From NCBI GenBank assembly GCA_015066465.1, contig SVOI01000008.1:1-64000 (forward strand): a DNA stretch of 64,000 nt, read 5' to 3'. Shown piece after piece: positions 16,278-25,124 of the stretch (the stretch's first letter is position 1; each line of letters begins with the position of its first letter). The notes beneath the pieces were generated by a model. That model saw only the letters and a list, made by a program, of their open reading frames with translations. It searched no databases and was not told the origin of the DNA. The translations under genes and the position numbers were made by a program. This stretch comes from Oscillospiraceae bacterium (GTDB lineage: Bacteria; Bacillota; Clostridia; Oscillospirales; Acutalibacteraceae).

Positions 16278-17951
16278 ATGCAAAAAGCATGGTACAAAGA
16301 AATGGTCGTTTACCAGGTATGGCCAAGAAGTTTCAAAGACTCTAATGGCGATGGTATCGGCGACCTTGAGGGTATTTACTCTAAGCTTGACTACATCAAG
16401 AGCATTGGTATAGATGCAATCTGGTTTTCACCACTCTTCTGCTCACCTAATGCTGACTATGGTTACGATATTGCTGATTATATGGATATCAACCCAGAAT
16501 ACGGCGATTTAGATACTTTCAAAAAAGTTTTAGCACGTGCTCACGAATTAGAGATGAAAGTATTTATGGATTTAGTTGTTAACCACACTTCAACTGAACA
16601 TAAATGGTTCAAAGAGAGCTGTAAGAGTGTAGACAACCCTTACCACGATTATTATATCTGGAGAAAAGGTAAAGGCAAAAATGGTAAAAAGCCACCAAAC
16701 AACTGGCTTTCAACATTTGAAGGTGGCGCTTGGGAATACGTTGAAAGCGTTGATGAGTATTACCTTCACGTTTTCACAAAAGGTCAACCGGACTTAAATA
16801 TGGATAACCCTAAGGTTCGTGAAGAAGTTAAGAATATTATGAAGTTCTGGCTCGATATGGGTGTTGACGGCTTCCGTGAAGACGTTATTACATACATTTC
16901 TAAAAAAGAAGGACTTCCAAACGGTATTCCGATTCCTGTTGCTTGTGGTATGGAACACTACAACTGTGGTCCACACCTTTATGAATACCTTAAAGAGTTC
17001 CACGACGACGTTCTTTCAAAATACGATTGCTTTACAGTTGGTGAAGGTCCTCTTCTTACAACTGACAGAGCACTTAAATTTGTTACTGAGGGTGAAGGTC
17101 AGGTTCTCAAAACAATGTTCAGCTTTGACCATCTTGAAGCAGACTGCTTTATGACCGACTGGATTAAAACTCCATTTAACCTTAAAAAGATGAAGAAGTG
17201 CTACCAGAAATGGTATGATGCAATGAACGGCAAAGCTTGGCACACACTTTACCTTGAAAACCACGACCACCCACGTATTGTTGACCGTTATGGTAGCTTA
17301 AAATACAGAGTTGAAAGTGCAAAAATGCTTGCAACAATGTGCTATTTACAAAAAGGTACGCCTTTCATTTATCAGGGGCAGGAAATTGGTATGACAAACA
17401 TTGAACTTCATTCTATTGATGAATTCAAAGATATGATTACCTTCAACAACCAGAAAATGTTTAACAAGCTTGGCATCAAGGGTGACAGATTTGTTAAAAT
17501 GGCAAACAAGGGTTCACGTGAAAACTCAAGAACTCCGGTTCAATGGGATGACTCAGAATATGCTGGTTTCTCAACAGTTGAACCTTGGTTTAACTTAAAC
17601 CCTAATTACAAAGAAATTAACGTAGCTGCAGCAGAAAAAGACCCTGACAGTATTCTTAATTACTACAGAAAGCTCTTAAAATTCAGAAAAGAAAACGAAG
17701 TTGCTATTTACGGTTCTTTTAAACAATATTATGAAAACAGTAAAGAACTCTTTGTTTACGAAAGAGAGCTTGACGGAGTTAAATTACTTGTTATTAACTC
17801 ATTCGTAGAAAATGAGGTTGAATTTAAAGCACCACAAGGCTTTGACCTTACTAAAGGTGAGCTTGTGCTTTCAAACTACAACTACCCTGCTACAACTGGT
17901 AACGGCTTCAAAACAAAACCTTACGAAACAAGAGTTTATCTCTTTAAATAA
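16278..17951 (+). CDS. alpha-glucosidase, GH13 (oligo-1,6-glucosidase type)
   Basis: About 557 residues from the ATG at 16278 with GAGG upstream. The GH13 barrel has MDLVVNHTS (97-105), GFREDVITYISK with nucleophile Asp202, VGEGP with acid/base Glu256 and ENHDHPR. This arrangement belongs to the subfamily of oligo-1,6-glucosidase, alpha-glucosidase and trehalose-6-phosphate hydrolase. There is no signal peptide, so it should degrade imported malto- or isomalto-oligosaccharides in the cytoplasm. The segment after Glu256 differs from the common VGEMPG, so exact specificity is uncertain. It is a single-gene unit with its own promoter and terminator. Confidence 0.9.
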   Translation: MQKAWYKEMVVYQVWPRSFKDSNGDGIGDLEGIYSKLDYIKSIGIDAIWFSPLFCSPNADYGYDIADYMDINPEYGDLDTFKKVLARAHELEMKVFMDLVVNHTSTEHKWFKESCKSVDNPYHDYYIWRKGKGKNGKKPPNNWLSTFEGGAWEYVESVDEYYLHVFTKGQPDLNMDNPKVREEVKNIMKFWLDMGVDGFREDVITYISKKEGLPNGIPIPVACGMEHYNCGPHLYEYLKEFHDDVLSKYDCFTVGEGPLLTTDRALKFVTEGEGQVLKTMFSFDHLEADCFMTDWIKTPFNLKKMKKCYQKWYDAMNGKAWHTLYLENHDHPRIVDRYGSLKYRVESAKMLATMCYLQKGTPFIYQGQEIGMTNIELHSIDEFKDMITFNNQKMFNKLGIKGDRFVKMANKGSRENSRTPVQWDDSEYAGFSTVEPWFNLNPNYKEINVAAAEKDPDSILNYYRKLLKFRKENEVAIYGSFKQYYENSKELFVYERELDGVKLLVINSFVENEVEFKAPQGFDLTKGELVLSNYNYPATTGNGFKTKPYETRVYLFK

Positions 17952-17971
17952 AAAAATATTAATCAAAAATG

Positions 17972-18020
17972 AAACTCAGTTAACTGATTTTTTTTAATCA
18001 ATTAACTGAGTTTTTGTTTT
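17972..18020 (+). terminator. terminator of GH13 gene
   Basis: Inverted repeats around 17972-17989 and 17996-18013 (AAACTCAGTTAACTGATT type) are followed by TTTTTGTTTT. Confidence 0.8.
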
Positions 18021-18041
18021 AAAAATTATTCGATTTTTCGG

Positions 18042-18068
18042 TAAGACAGAGAATCGTCCCCTGTCTTA
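18042..18068. repeat. REP-like palindrome copy 1
   Basis: An 8-bp inverted repeat (TAAGACAG/CTGTCTTA) surrounds a core AGAATCGTCCC. The core resembles those at 25011-25027 and 25125-25149, while the arms differ. It lies 12 nt past the end of the ABC ATPase gene and may also act as its terminator. Confidence 0.6.
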
Positions 18069-18080
18069 GTCGTTTTAGGT

Positions 18081-18764
18081 TTAAATGACGTATATATCGT
18101 CTAATAATATTTTTCCATCTGATATCTCTATTATTCTGGTGCATTTTTCAGCAATATCTCTATCATGTGTGATGATTATTACTGTTTTTCCGAACTCGCT
18201 AAGAGACTTTAAAAGATTGAAAATATCTGTTCCCGTTTTACTATCAAGTGCACCAGTTGGTTCATCAGCCAAAATTATATCCGGATTATTGACAATAGCT
18301 CTTGCTATTGCTACTCGTTGTTTTTGACCACCAGATAAAGTCGTCACATTTCTGTTTTTCAATTCTTCAATTCCAACAATTTTCAAAGCGTTAGTTACTG
18401 CTTTCTTCCTTTGGCTTTTTGTATTTTTGCAAAAATATAGAGGTAATTCCACATTTTCATAAACGGAAAAATCATCAACCAAAGCAAAATCTTGAAAAAC
18501 AGTCCCAATTTGTTTGTTTCTTATTTTGGCTTTTTCTGTATCATTTTTATCAGACACAGAAACACCATCAAACAAGTATGTACCTTCTTCAAATGTTTCT
18601 GCACATGCGATTATATGCATCAATGTTGACTTGCCTGCACCAGATTTACCAACAATAGCGACAAGTTCACCAGGTTGTATATGGATAGAAATGTTTTTTA
18701 ACGCTTCTACAGAATTAGGTTTACCAGAATTATATGTTTTACAGATGTTTTCAAGGGTTATCAT
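18081..18764 (-). CDS. ABC transporter ATP-binding protein, MacB/LolD type
   Basis: The 227-residue ATPase has a Walker A GKSGAGKST (39-47), a Q-loop, signature LSGGQKQRVAIARA, Walker B IILADEPTGALDS and an H-loop TH. The sequence VFQDFALVDDFSVYENVELPL is typical of the MacB/FtsE/LolD class, which powers mechanotransmission or peptide efflux rather than import. The three membrane proteins encoded upstream are its likely partners. GAGGTG precedes the ATG, and it is the last gene of the operon. Confidence 0.92.
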   Translation of the reverse strand: MITLENICKTYNSGKPNSVEALKNISIHIQPGELVAIVGKSGAGKSTLMHIIACAETFEEGTYLFDGVSVSDKNDTEKAKIRNKQIGTVFQDFALVDDFSVYENVELPLYFCKNTKSQRKKAVTNALKIVGIEELKNRNVTTLSGGQKQRVAIARAIVNNPDIILADEPTGALDSKTGTDIFNLLKSLSEFGKTVIIITHDRDIAEKCTRIIEISDGKILLDDIYVI

Positions 18765-18775
18765 AGTCGGTCACC

Positions 18776-19999
18776 TCATAAGAGTTGCTTTGTTGATTGT
18801 TTTTTGAAAGATATAATAACAAAACTATAAGAAATTAAAAAGAATAGTAATGCAAGTGAAATTATAATTATGTATGTACCTGAATTTACAAAGGGAATGT
18901 ATGGGGTTATGTGTTCTGAAATTTTTGCAAATATCAATAATAGAATTGTTGGTGTTAATGCCGAAAACTCTATAATTAACACATAAAAAAACAGAATAGA
19001 ATTAAGTTTATTCTTAGAACAACCTAATATTGAGTACAATGCAAAGATTGGAATATTAGAAGAAATATTAATTAAAGAAATGCCGCAAAAACCAACTAAA
19101 GATATTAAGCTAATAAATATAATATCAGGTAATCGTTGCTTTAAACTTTGATAGATATTTTTATTTGTTTCTTGTATAATTTCTCTACCAGTTGAAACTG
19201 TACCATAAAGTTCTAAGGTTTCTATGTTTTCTTTTAATTCTGATTCAGTTAATGAATCTTCGAAGAATATATGATAATTAAAATCGTATTTTACTGCAGC
19301 GGTTAATTCTGTTTGTATATCCTTATTACAAATTATTCCAGAAATATAATTCCCGGCATCACTAGGTTCACATTCGCAAACAATAGTTGTAGCATCAGGT
19401 TTAGTAGCAGTTGAAGAAGTTGTTGGAGTATAAAAAGGTGTTTTTGCAATACCAATTAACCAAAGATTTATTTTGATTTGATTGGTATCATCTTCAATTG
19501 TAATTGGAATGATATCTCCGATGTTATATGCTTTACAATCTGTGACAAATCTAACTAAACCATCTTTTTTGTCTGTATTTGTAAACCAATTTCCATTGGT
19601 CATTTGTATTGTAATATTTTTTAAAAGCACATCATCAAATGCATTTAGATGAAACAATTCATTGTTTGTTTGATGTTTTCCAAATAATGAATATTCAGTA
19701 ATAAAATCGGACTTGCCGTTTAGTTTATCTTTTATTATGTTTAGATTAAATTCATTGTATGTATTAAGTGAATTAGTATCATTACTTCCAGCAATTAAAT
19801 CTCTTTGATTTATTGTTTGAAAAAAAGCATAATTAGTATTCCCCAGATTTCTAATTATGTTTTTAGTATAATATATGCCATTCATCTCAGAAACAACAGA
19901 TGCTCCGATTGCAAAGACTAAAATCATTTGAAAAATAAGTAATAAATGAAGAACTGTATTTTTGTAAAATAAACGAAAAGCCAGTTTTAAGGATTTCAT
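18776..19999 (-). CDS. FtsX/MacB-like ABC permease subunit
   Basis: The 407-residue protein has one N-terminal membrane segment (about 15-35), a large extracytoplasmic domain (about 40-285) and three C-terminal segments, the FtsX/MacB topology. Between the second and third segments it reads YSILGCSKNKLNSIL, equivalent to the LGATRRQI coupling region. Its start overlaps the preceding stop by 1 nt (TAATG). It is the subunit nearest the ATPase. The composition is more AT-rich than the flanking housekeeping genes. Confidence 0.8.
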   Translation of the reverse strand: MKSLKLAFRLFYKNTVLHLLLIFQMILVFAIGASVVSEMNGIYYTKNIIRNLGNTNYAFFQTINQRDLIAGSNDTNSLNTYNEFNLNIIKDKLNGKSDFITEYSLFGKHQTNNELFHLNAFDDVLLKNITIQMTNGNWFTNTDKKDGLVRFVTDCKAYNIGDIIPITIEDDTNQIKINLWLIGIAKTPFYTPTTSSTATKPDATTIVCECEPSDAGNYISGIICNKDIQTELTAAVKYDFNYHIFFEDSLTESELKENIETLELYGTVSTGREIIQETNKNIYQSLKQRLPDIIFISLISLVGFCGISLINISSNIPIFALYSILGCSKNKLNSILFFYVLIIEFSALTPTILLLIFAKISEHITPYIPFVNSGTYIIIISLALLFFLISYSFVIISFKKQSTKQLL

Positions 20000-21009
20000 T
20001 ATTTCACCACCTTGTTTTGAATCATATGCAATTTGCTATTTTGAACTAACAAAGGTAAGATTGTACAAATGCACATCATCATAAATGCACATGCAGGTAA
20101 AAGAAGCGCATCTAAACTAAAAAAAACTTCATCATAAAAAATAGGCATTATGACTATTTTGGTAATAAAAGTCGCAAATAAACACGAAGTTAAACAATAA
20201 ATAAAATATTCGGTTAATGTGGTAATAAAGATTTGTTTTTTTGTGGCACCACATAATCGTGCAATTATGTAAGACTTTTTTCGTTTTAAAATTATATATC
20301 TGAACATGAAAATAATGTTTACAATAGTTAATAATAAAAGACAGATACTACTTGTTAATTCTGATGAAAATTTGGTTTCAGTAGAAGAACTTCTATGGTT
20401 AGGTTCAATTACACTTCCATTTGGGAATAGTTCTTGAAGATATTCAGTAAAAGCCATTCGTTGTGAAATTGTTGGTAAAAATGATAATGTTATATTTAAA
20501 GAATTTATATTAAAATCATTGTTAACTGATTCAAGTAATATTTCATTATATGGTGCATCCGTTCTTAAAGATGTTACATTAAATTTTTTTGTAGAAGTTT
20601 CAAAAACATCACCCAACTGTTTACCATTTGAAATATTAGTGTTGGTACTAATAATGATATCATTAGCAGAAATTTCTGTTTTGCCATAATTTATAACTTT
20701 ATTTTGTCCAAAATAATAGGCTCTTAAATTACTGTCATCAATATCAATAGATATTGATGATATCTTGTTTCTGTAATTGTTTTGGATTTTTTGAATATGA
20801 CTATTAAGTTGAGATATTTTAATATCTTCAGAAAATTCTACTTTAAAAATAGTTGCTTCTTCAACGTATATAATCCAATCATTTTCTTTTTGAATATTAT
20901 CCAAATAAGAATATTGAGCCGAAATTACTGCTAATATTTGAAGAATGATAAAAATCGCAAAGAAGAGTTTTTGGTTTTTGATAAAATTTCTAATACTTGT
21001 TAGAATCAT
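19999..21009 (-). CDS. FtsX/MacB-like ABC permease subunit
   Basis: The 336-residue protein has an N-terminal membrane segment (about 12-31), an extracytoplasmic domain and three C-terminal segments from about 215. The coupling-helix motif ARLCGATKKQIF is a good FtsX-family match. It overlaps its neighbours by 4 nt and 1 nt, so the three permease genes are translated in register. With the 407-residue protein it would give a heterodimeric permease. Confidence 0.8.
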   Translation of the reverse strand: MILTSIRNFIKNQKLFFAIFIILQILAVISAQYSYLDNIQKENDWIIYVEEATIFKVEFSEDIKISQLNSHIQKIQNNYRNKISSISIDIDDSNLRAYYFGQNKVINYGKTEISANDIIISTNTNISNGKQLGDVFETSTKKFNVTSLRTDAPYNEILLESVNNDFNINSLNITLSFLPTISQRMAFTEYLQELFPNGSVIEPNHRSSSTETKFSSELTSSICLLLLTIVNIIFMFRYIILKRKKSYIIARLCGATKKQIFITTLTEYFIYCLTSCLFATFITKIVIMPIFYDEVFFSLDALLLPACAFMMMCICTILPLLVQNSKLHMIQNKVVK

Positions 21010-22169
21010 TGCTTGTCACCTTGAATTAAATTTGTTGTTCTATGTTTTTTTATCATAGAAATAATTTTAATAGCAACAGTAATAATGTAAAATAAAACAA
21101 AAACAAGTAAGCAAATAGAAAATGCAAGTTCAGTTTGTGCGATTGAAAAACTTTCAAAGTATGAGACATCTTCATAATTTACAAAAGTTCTAAGCTCATA
21201 TACATTTTTAGATGAGTTAAAAAGACCAACTTTTTGCGAAATAGATACACCATCATATTCTTTTAGTATATTTTCAATATGAGAGGTCATATTCTTATCA
21301 ACTAAAATCATAGTTACGGTTGTTTTGTCGTGTGCATCTTCTTCAGGCTTAAAATGAGAATTGTATGTGTAACATTTGCTTAAATTCGGATAATAGATCA
21401 TCTCGCCATTAAAAATTCTATTGTATGCTTCATCTACTGTGGAAGCATCTCCTGAAAAATATCTATCGTAATAAGGAAGAAATATACCTTTACTTGCAAT
21501 ACCAACAACAGTAGCTTTCATGACAACAAGTTCATCATTTTTATCAATAGCATCTAAAGCGATATAGCAAGAATCACCTACATTAAGACCTAGACCTGAA
21601 GTTACCATGATTTCAACTGTCTCATTGTTTTGATATTCCAACTCTAAATCGGGGTATCTTCCTTCTGTGCATTTAAGATAATCAGTTTTAACAAACATCT
21701 CTGGAATTTCATAACTTCCAATATTAAGAATATTTTCATTCCATATAGTACCACTATTAGAAACCTGATAACCTTGTGAGTTCTCAACAACAAGTTTTCT
21801 ATAGTTAATTGGTATGCTATCATTTCTTCCAACTTGTTCTACAACTGTTTTATATTTTAAATCGGCAACATCAGTATACAAATAAGTTATCAAATTGGTG
21901 TTAGTATTAAAAATGTGTGTACTTTCAACCCCAGGAGTATCTTGAATGCTTTTTATGTAATTTTGAGCATTGCTTTGTGCATCATTTCCATAAAAAGCAG
22001 AAAATTGCACAGACTCTGTAGTTGTCTCTAATGAAAAGCAAGACAACTCACGGAGTGCATGGTATTGTATGTACTTGTTAATTGAAAGAGAACATAATTT
22101 TAATGGAAAAAATAAAATTAAAGATGAAATAATTATTAAAAGAAAAGTTTTTAATAGTATTTTTTTCAT
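21006..22169 (-). CDS. MacB-like extracytoplasmic domain protein with two membrane anchors
   Basis: The start is the ATG at 22169 with GAGGTG 6 nt upstream. The roughly 387-residue protein has membrane segments only near its ends (about 5-25 and 345-370). The central domain with LGLNVGDSCYIALDA resembles MacB periplasmic domains. It lacks the coupling loop and two of the usual segments, so it cannot be a full permease half and may be an accessory subunit that contacts the substrate or the other permeases. I do not know a named family. Confidence 0.7.
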   Translation of the reverse strand: MKKILLKTFLLIIISSLILFFPLKLCSLSINKYIQYHALRELSCFSLETTTESVQFSAFYGNDAQSNAQNYIKSIQDTPGVESTHIFNTNTNLITYLYTDVADLKYKTVVEQVGRNDSIPINYRKLVVENSQGYQVSNSGTIWNENILNIGSYEIPEMFVKTDYLKCTEGRYPDLELEYQNNETVEIMVTSGLGLNVGDSCYIALDAIDKNDELVVMKATVVGIASKGIFLPYYDRYFSGDASTVDEAYNRIFNGEMIYYPNLSKCYTYNSHFKPEEDAHDKTTVTMILVDKNMTSHIENILKEYDGVSISQKVGLFNSSKNVYELRTFVNYEDVSYFESFSIAQTELAFSICLLVFVLFYIITVAIKIISMIKKHRTTNLIQGDKQ

Positions 22170-22210
22170 AGTATACACCTCGAAAATATATTAATTAAAC
22201 CGATTATAAT

Positions 22211-22558
22211 TTATTGGTAATTTCTACTATGTAAACGGCAAGTAGAACTTTGGTTAGCGGTTGGGGTTGATACTTCGTGTCTAACACAAACCGGGACAAA
22301 TGAATTAGCAGGATTAACCTGTGCGGTACTAGGCATGTCTGAATTTTGAGCTGATTTATAAGAAGTTTTAGTTTCTCCTCTTATATTACTGGAAGTTGTG
22401 GTGTAGCATGAACATGTTACAAAAGATGCTCGTGTTGAGAGTGCATTTGCACGTTCTGGTGATGAAAATTCATGTTGAGTCGCAAAAGCGGTAAGTATTA
22501 AGCTCGGTACTGCAATAACGCCAATAATTAACGTCGCAAGAAATTTTCTTTTTAACAT
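22211..22558 (-). CDS. secreted cysteine-containing peptide, unknown
   Basis: The 115-residue precursor has a clear Sec signal peptide (KRK, hydrophobic 7-24, cleavage expected after AFA at 26). The mature part of about 89 residues is rich in Ser and Thr and has four Cys, at 49, 51, 91 and 107, the first two as CSC, so two disulfides are possible. It has no double-glycine leader, LPXTG or membrane anchor. It is the first gene of the operon that continues with the three permease proteins and the ATPase, just after the two-component genes. A bacteriocin-like or signalling peptide is an inference from context only. Confidence 0.65.
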   Translation of the reverse strand: MLKRKFLATLIIGVIAVPSLILTAFATQHEFSSPERANALSTRASFVTCSCYTTTSSNIRGETKTSYKSAQNSDMPSTAQVNPANSFVPVCVRHEVSTPTANQSSTCRLHSRNYQ

Positions 22559-22699
22559 TTGAGGTCGCCTTTCATTCTAGGTGGATGCTGATAAACATAG
22601 GACCAACACGTATATGTGTTCTTCCTACAACTAAATACTCACATAAGGATATAAAAAAATCAAGTAAAAAACAAAAATGGGTTATTGAAATAACAAAAA

Positions 22700-22732
22700 A
22701 AGTAAGCATTACAAAAAATGTAATGCTTACTT
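22700..22732 (-). terminator. terminator of histidine kinase gene
   Basis: A perfect 13-bp stem (22700-22712 with 22720-22732) with a 7-nt loop is followed by a run of T residues on the minus strand, directly past the kinase stop codon. It separates the two-component operon from the peptide/ABC operon. Confidence 0.88.
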
Positions 22733-22734
22733 GG

Positions 22735-24033
22735 TTATTTTGACGAAAACATTAAAGATAGATGAAACTTTTTTTCTTTCTCATCATAGAACCATTCATA
22801 CTCACCATTATTTGCTTTTGTATGGCGTTCAATTATCTTACTACCAAATCCATGATTTTGGGAATGCATTTTGGTTGTGGTGAGAATGTTATCTTTATGA
22901 ACAGGAGATGTATCACAACTGTTTATAATGCTTAAAAGGTCTATATTATTAATATGTCGTATAGAGATTTCGATTTCTTTATCAAAACTATTTTTTGCAG
23001 CTTCTACCGCATTATCTAAAGCGTTATTAAGAATAATAGATAATTCAACATCGTTTATATAATTTAAATCAGCAGTTTTAACTTCATAATAGAATTTGAT
23101 GTTATTATTTTTACAAACAACGATATATTTGTTTAATATTATATCAATAATTTTGTTTTTGGAAATTTTAACTTTATTTTTATTTTCAAACGAAGGATAC
23201 AGTTTATTGATATATTGCTTTACATCACCAATACTTTCCATATTTCTTAAAGTTAAATAATGATTTTTCATATCGTGAAACATCATATGAAATTCATCGT
23301 TTTGATGTTCGAGAATTTCTAAGTATGTAGTGTTCATATTGTTAATTCTTTGTTCAGACTCAAGTTCTGATATTTTACTTTCTTTTTCAAGTAATGTTTG
23401 ATAATAGATAAACATGAAAATACAAGAAAAAATGAAAAGAATGCTGACAACAAAAAGTGTAATTTGATATCCTGTAGAAAGATCAACATCTAAAGCAATA
23501 AATAAAAACAAGGAACTAGTAACTATAGTTAATACTGGAAAGATAAAGAGTGGAATGAAATACTTGTTTTTAAATGAATCTAAATTGTGTTTTTGAACAA
23601 TAAATGAAAATAGTTGAGATATGGTTAAATATAGTACTTTACTAATTATGGTTACTAAAACAAAAACAGTGAAATTAGTTTTGTATAAATTAGTGGGTAT
23701 TTTAGTAACTGCAGAGTGAATTGATATAGTTAGTATTTCCGTTGTAAACATAATAGCGTCTAAAAGAATGCTTTGTATTATTGCCGATTTTAAATTTATA
23801 TCGAAACATATTTTAGCAAACAAAAAATTAATTACAAAGAATACTGTTAAATTTATAATTTCGTTTCCAAAAGTTGTGAAAATAATAGCACAGGGTAAGA
23901 ATAGTAACAATCCTACTAATATTGCAATAAAACGTGGCTTTTGTTTGATATTATAATTTTTTATGAAAAAAGCAAATGCAATTAGCATCTCGAAAGTATA
24001 TACAAAAAGGCTAAATATAGTTTTTTCCATCAT
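22735..24033 (-). CDS. AgrC-like sensor histidine kinase
   Basis: The 432-residue protein has about six membrane segments in the first 215 residues, then a short coiled region and the kinase core. The phospho-acceptor is in MFHDMKNHY, the pattern of the AgrC/ComD/CitA-type kinases. The GHKL domain has NNALDNAVEAAK (N box) and HGFGSKIIERH (G box). Such kinases usually sense secreted peptides through the membrane domain. Its start overlaps the regulator stop by 4 nt. No AgrD or AgrB gene is present; the four-Cys peptide gene is next downstream. Confidence 0.92.
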   Translation of the reverse strand: MMEKTIFSLFVYTFEMLIAFAFFIKNYNIKQKPRFIAILVGLLLFLPCAIIFTTFGNEIINLTVFFVINFLFAKICFDINLKSAIIQSILLDAIMFTTEILTISIHSAVTKIPTNLYKTNFTVFVLVTIISKVLYLTISQLFSFIVQKHNLDSFKNKYFIPLFIFPVLTIVTSSLFLFIALDVDLSTGYQITLFVVSILFIFSCIFMFIYYQTLLEKESKISELESEQRINNMNTTYLEILEHQNDEFHMMFHDMKNHYLTLRNMESIGDVKQYINKLYPSFENKNKVKISKNKIIDIILNKYIVVCKNNNIKFYYEVKTADLNYINDVELSIILNNALDNAVEAAKNSFDKEIEISIRHINNIDLLSIINSCDTSPVHKDNILTTTKMHSQNHGFGSKIIERHTKANNGEYEWFYDEKEKKFHLSLMFSSK

Positions 24034-24728
24034 TTACCCTCCAAAAATCTACAGAATTTTTGATAAAATAAAGTTTGTTGACTTTTGGAAACAGGGATTT
24101 CGATAGTTTCGTTAAGAAGCAATACTTTTCTTTGGTAAGTTGAAATAAAATTAAGATTAACTATGTAACTTCTATGTGGAATTGCAAAACAAGAACCTTG
24201 CAATTTTTCCCTCCAAAAAGAAATATGCTCAAAAGAATGATAAACTTTATTAAGTGTAACAACTTTAGAATAACGACGCTCAATTTCTATATACATAATA
24301 TCTTTTGCATTAACAATATCAGTAGATTTACCATCGCGTAGAGCAAATTTAATGACAGAGTTATCAATTCTTTCTAAAGCATCATGTAATCCTCTGTAAA
24401 ACCTAGAAGATTCTATAGGCTTTTCAAAGAAACGAACAGCATTAAGGTTCAATGCATCGTCTAAATATTTTTTATGGGCAGTCAAATAAATTAAGATGAT
24501 ATGTGGATTTCCTTTTCTTAAGTGTTCACCTAACTTTAATCCATTCATACCTTCCATTTCAACATCTAAAATAGCGATATCAAAGATTAAATGACTATTA
24601 ATTAAGTCTTCAGAACAGGAAAAAGCATGTTCTTCAAAATCAATTCCAGTATCCATACTGAAAAATTTTATATGTTCTTGAACTTCATGTAAACAATCAG
24701 GGTTGTCATCACAATAAGCTAATCTCAT
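24030..24728 (-). CDS. AgrA-like LytTR response regulator
   Basis: The start is the ATG at 24728, with GGAGG 5-6 nt upstream; a TTG four codons earlier is part of that site. The receiver domain has the acidic pair CDDN near residue 6, the phosphorylated Asp in AILDVEMEGMNG and the Lys in FFEKP. A LytTR DNA-binding domain follows from about 125 (RRYSKVVT, IPHRSYIVNLNFI). It should respond to the kinase encoded by the next gene and may control the peptide/ABC operon. Confidence 0.93.
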   Translation of the reverse strand: MRLAYCDDNPDCLHEVQEHIKFFSMDTGIDFEEHAFSCSEDLINSHLIFDIAILDVEMEGMNGLKLGEHLRKGNPHIILIYLTAHKKYLDDALNLNAVRFFEKPIESSRFYRGLHDALERIDNSVIKFALRDGKSTDIVNAKDIMYIEIERRYSKVVTLNKVYHSFEHISFWREKLQGSCFAIPHRSYIVNLNFISTYQRKVLLLNETIEIPVSKSQQTLFYQKFCRFLEGK

Positions 24729-24742
24729 AAAGACCTCCAAAA

Positions 24743-24771
24743 GAAAAAGTCAACGAAAAATTCGTTGACTT
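24743..24771 (-). terminator. hairpin plus T-run in leader of the regulator gene
   Basis: A perfect 11-bp stem (24747-24757 with 24761-24771) followed by TTTTTCTTTT on the minus strand ends a few nt before the SD of the response-regulator gene. The promoter at 24773-24801 would start transcription at the hairpin, so it is either an attenuator, a 5' stabilising hairpin, or the terminator of the truncated gene upstream. Confidence 0.65.
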
Positions 24772-24772
24772 A

Positions 24773-24801
24773 ATGATAACATATTAAAATTTTTATTGCA
24801 A
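24773..24801 (-). promoter_or_regulatory. promoter of two-component operon
   Basis: TTGCAA and TATCAT are separated by 17 nt on the minus strand, ending right at the leader hairpin. Confidence 0.55.
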
Positions 24802-24803
24802 AT

Positions 24804-25046
24804 TTAGGGTTTTCTGTTTTTGAAAAGTGATTCGGTAATATCTATAAGAATTTTTGCTTCATGTTCTTCACATAATTTTAAGATATCTAAAAAGTCTCCC
24901 TTGCGAACTTTTCGTATTGCACCCAAAACAACATAATCGGGAGTTATTTCTATTGCATCACAAATGCTTAGGAATACATCCAAACTATATGAACCACCAT
25001 TTTCTACAAGACAGGGGACAGTTCTGTAATTGGATTGTTTTTTCAA
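24804..25046 (-). pseudogene. remnant of an Xre-family regulator
   Basis: The readable 80 residues contain SLDVFLSICDAIEITPDYVVLG, which is the last helix of an Xre/Cro HTH domain with its usual continuation. The expected first two-thirds of the HTH are missing. The first 14 or so codons are instead the translation of a REP-like repeat (25011-25027), so the apparent start has arisen from repeat sequence. It may once have regulated the two-component operon immediately downstream. A short functional protein is possible but unlikely. Confidence 0.6.
25011..25027. repeat. REP-like palindrome copy 2
   Basis: ACAG/CTGT arms enclose a core that on the minus strand reads AACTGTCCC, related to the cores of copies 1 and 3. 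It forms part of the 5' end of the Xre remnant. A degenerate further copy with CCAACCCCTGATT follows at about 25044-25063. Confidence 0.5.
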
Positions 25047-25124
25047 TCAACCAACCCCTGATTTTCTTATAAAATTAAACTTTAAACAACGCTAAAACCG
25101 TTGACAATCAAGGTTTTTTAGGCT

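Noticed and set aside
22211-22558. Peptide gene as AgrD-type autoinducer or class II bacteriocin
   Set aside because: It has a Sec signal peptide of about 26 residues and an 89-residue mature part, no double-glycine site, and no AgrB-type processing protease gene is present.
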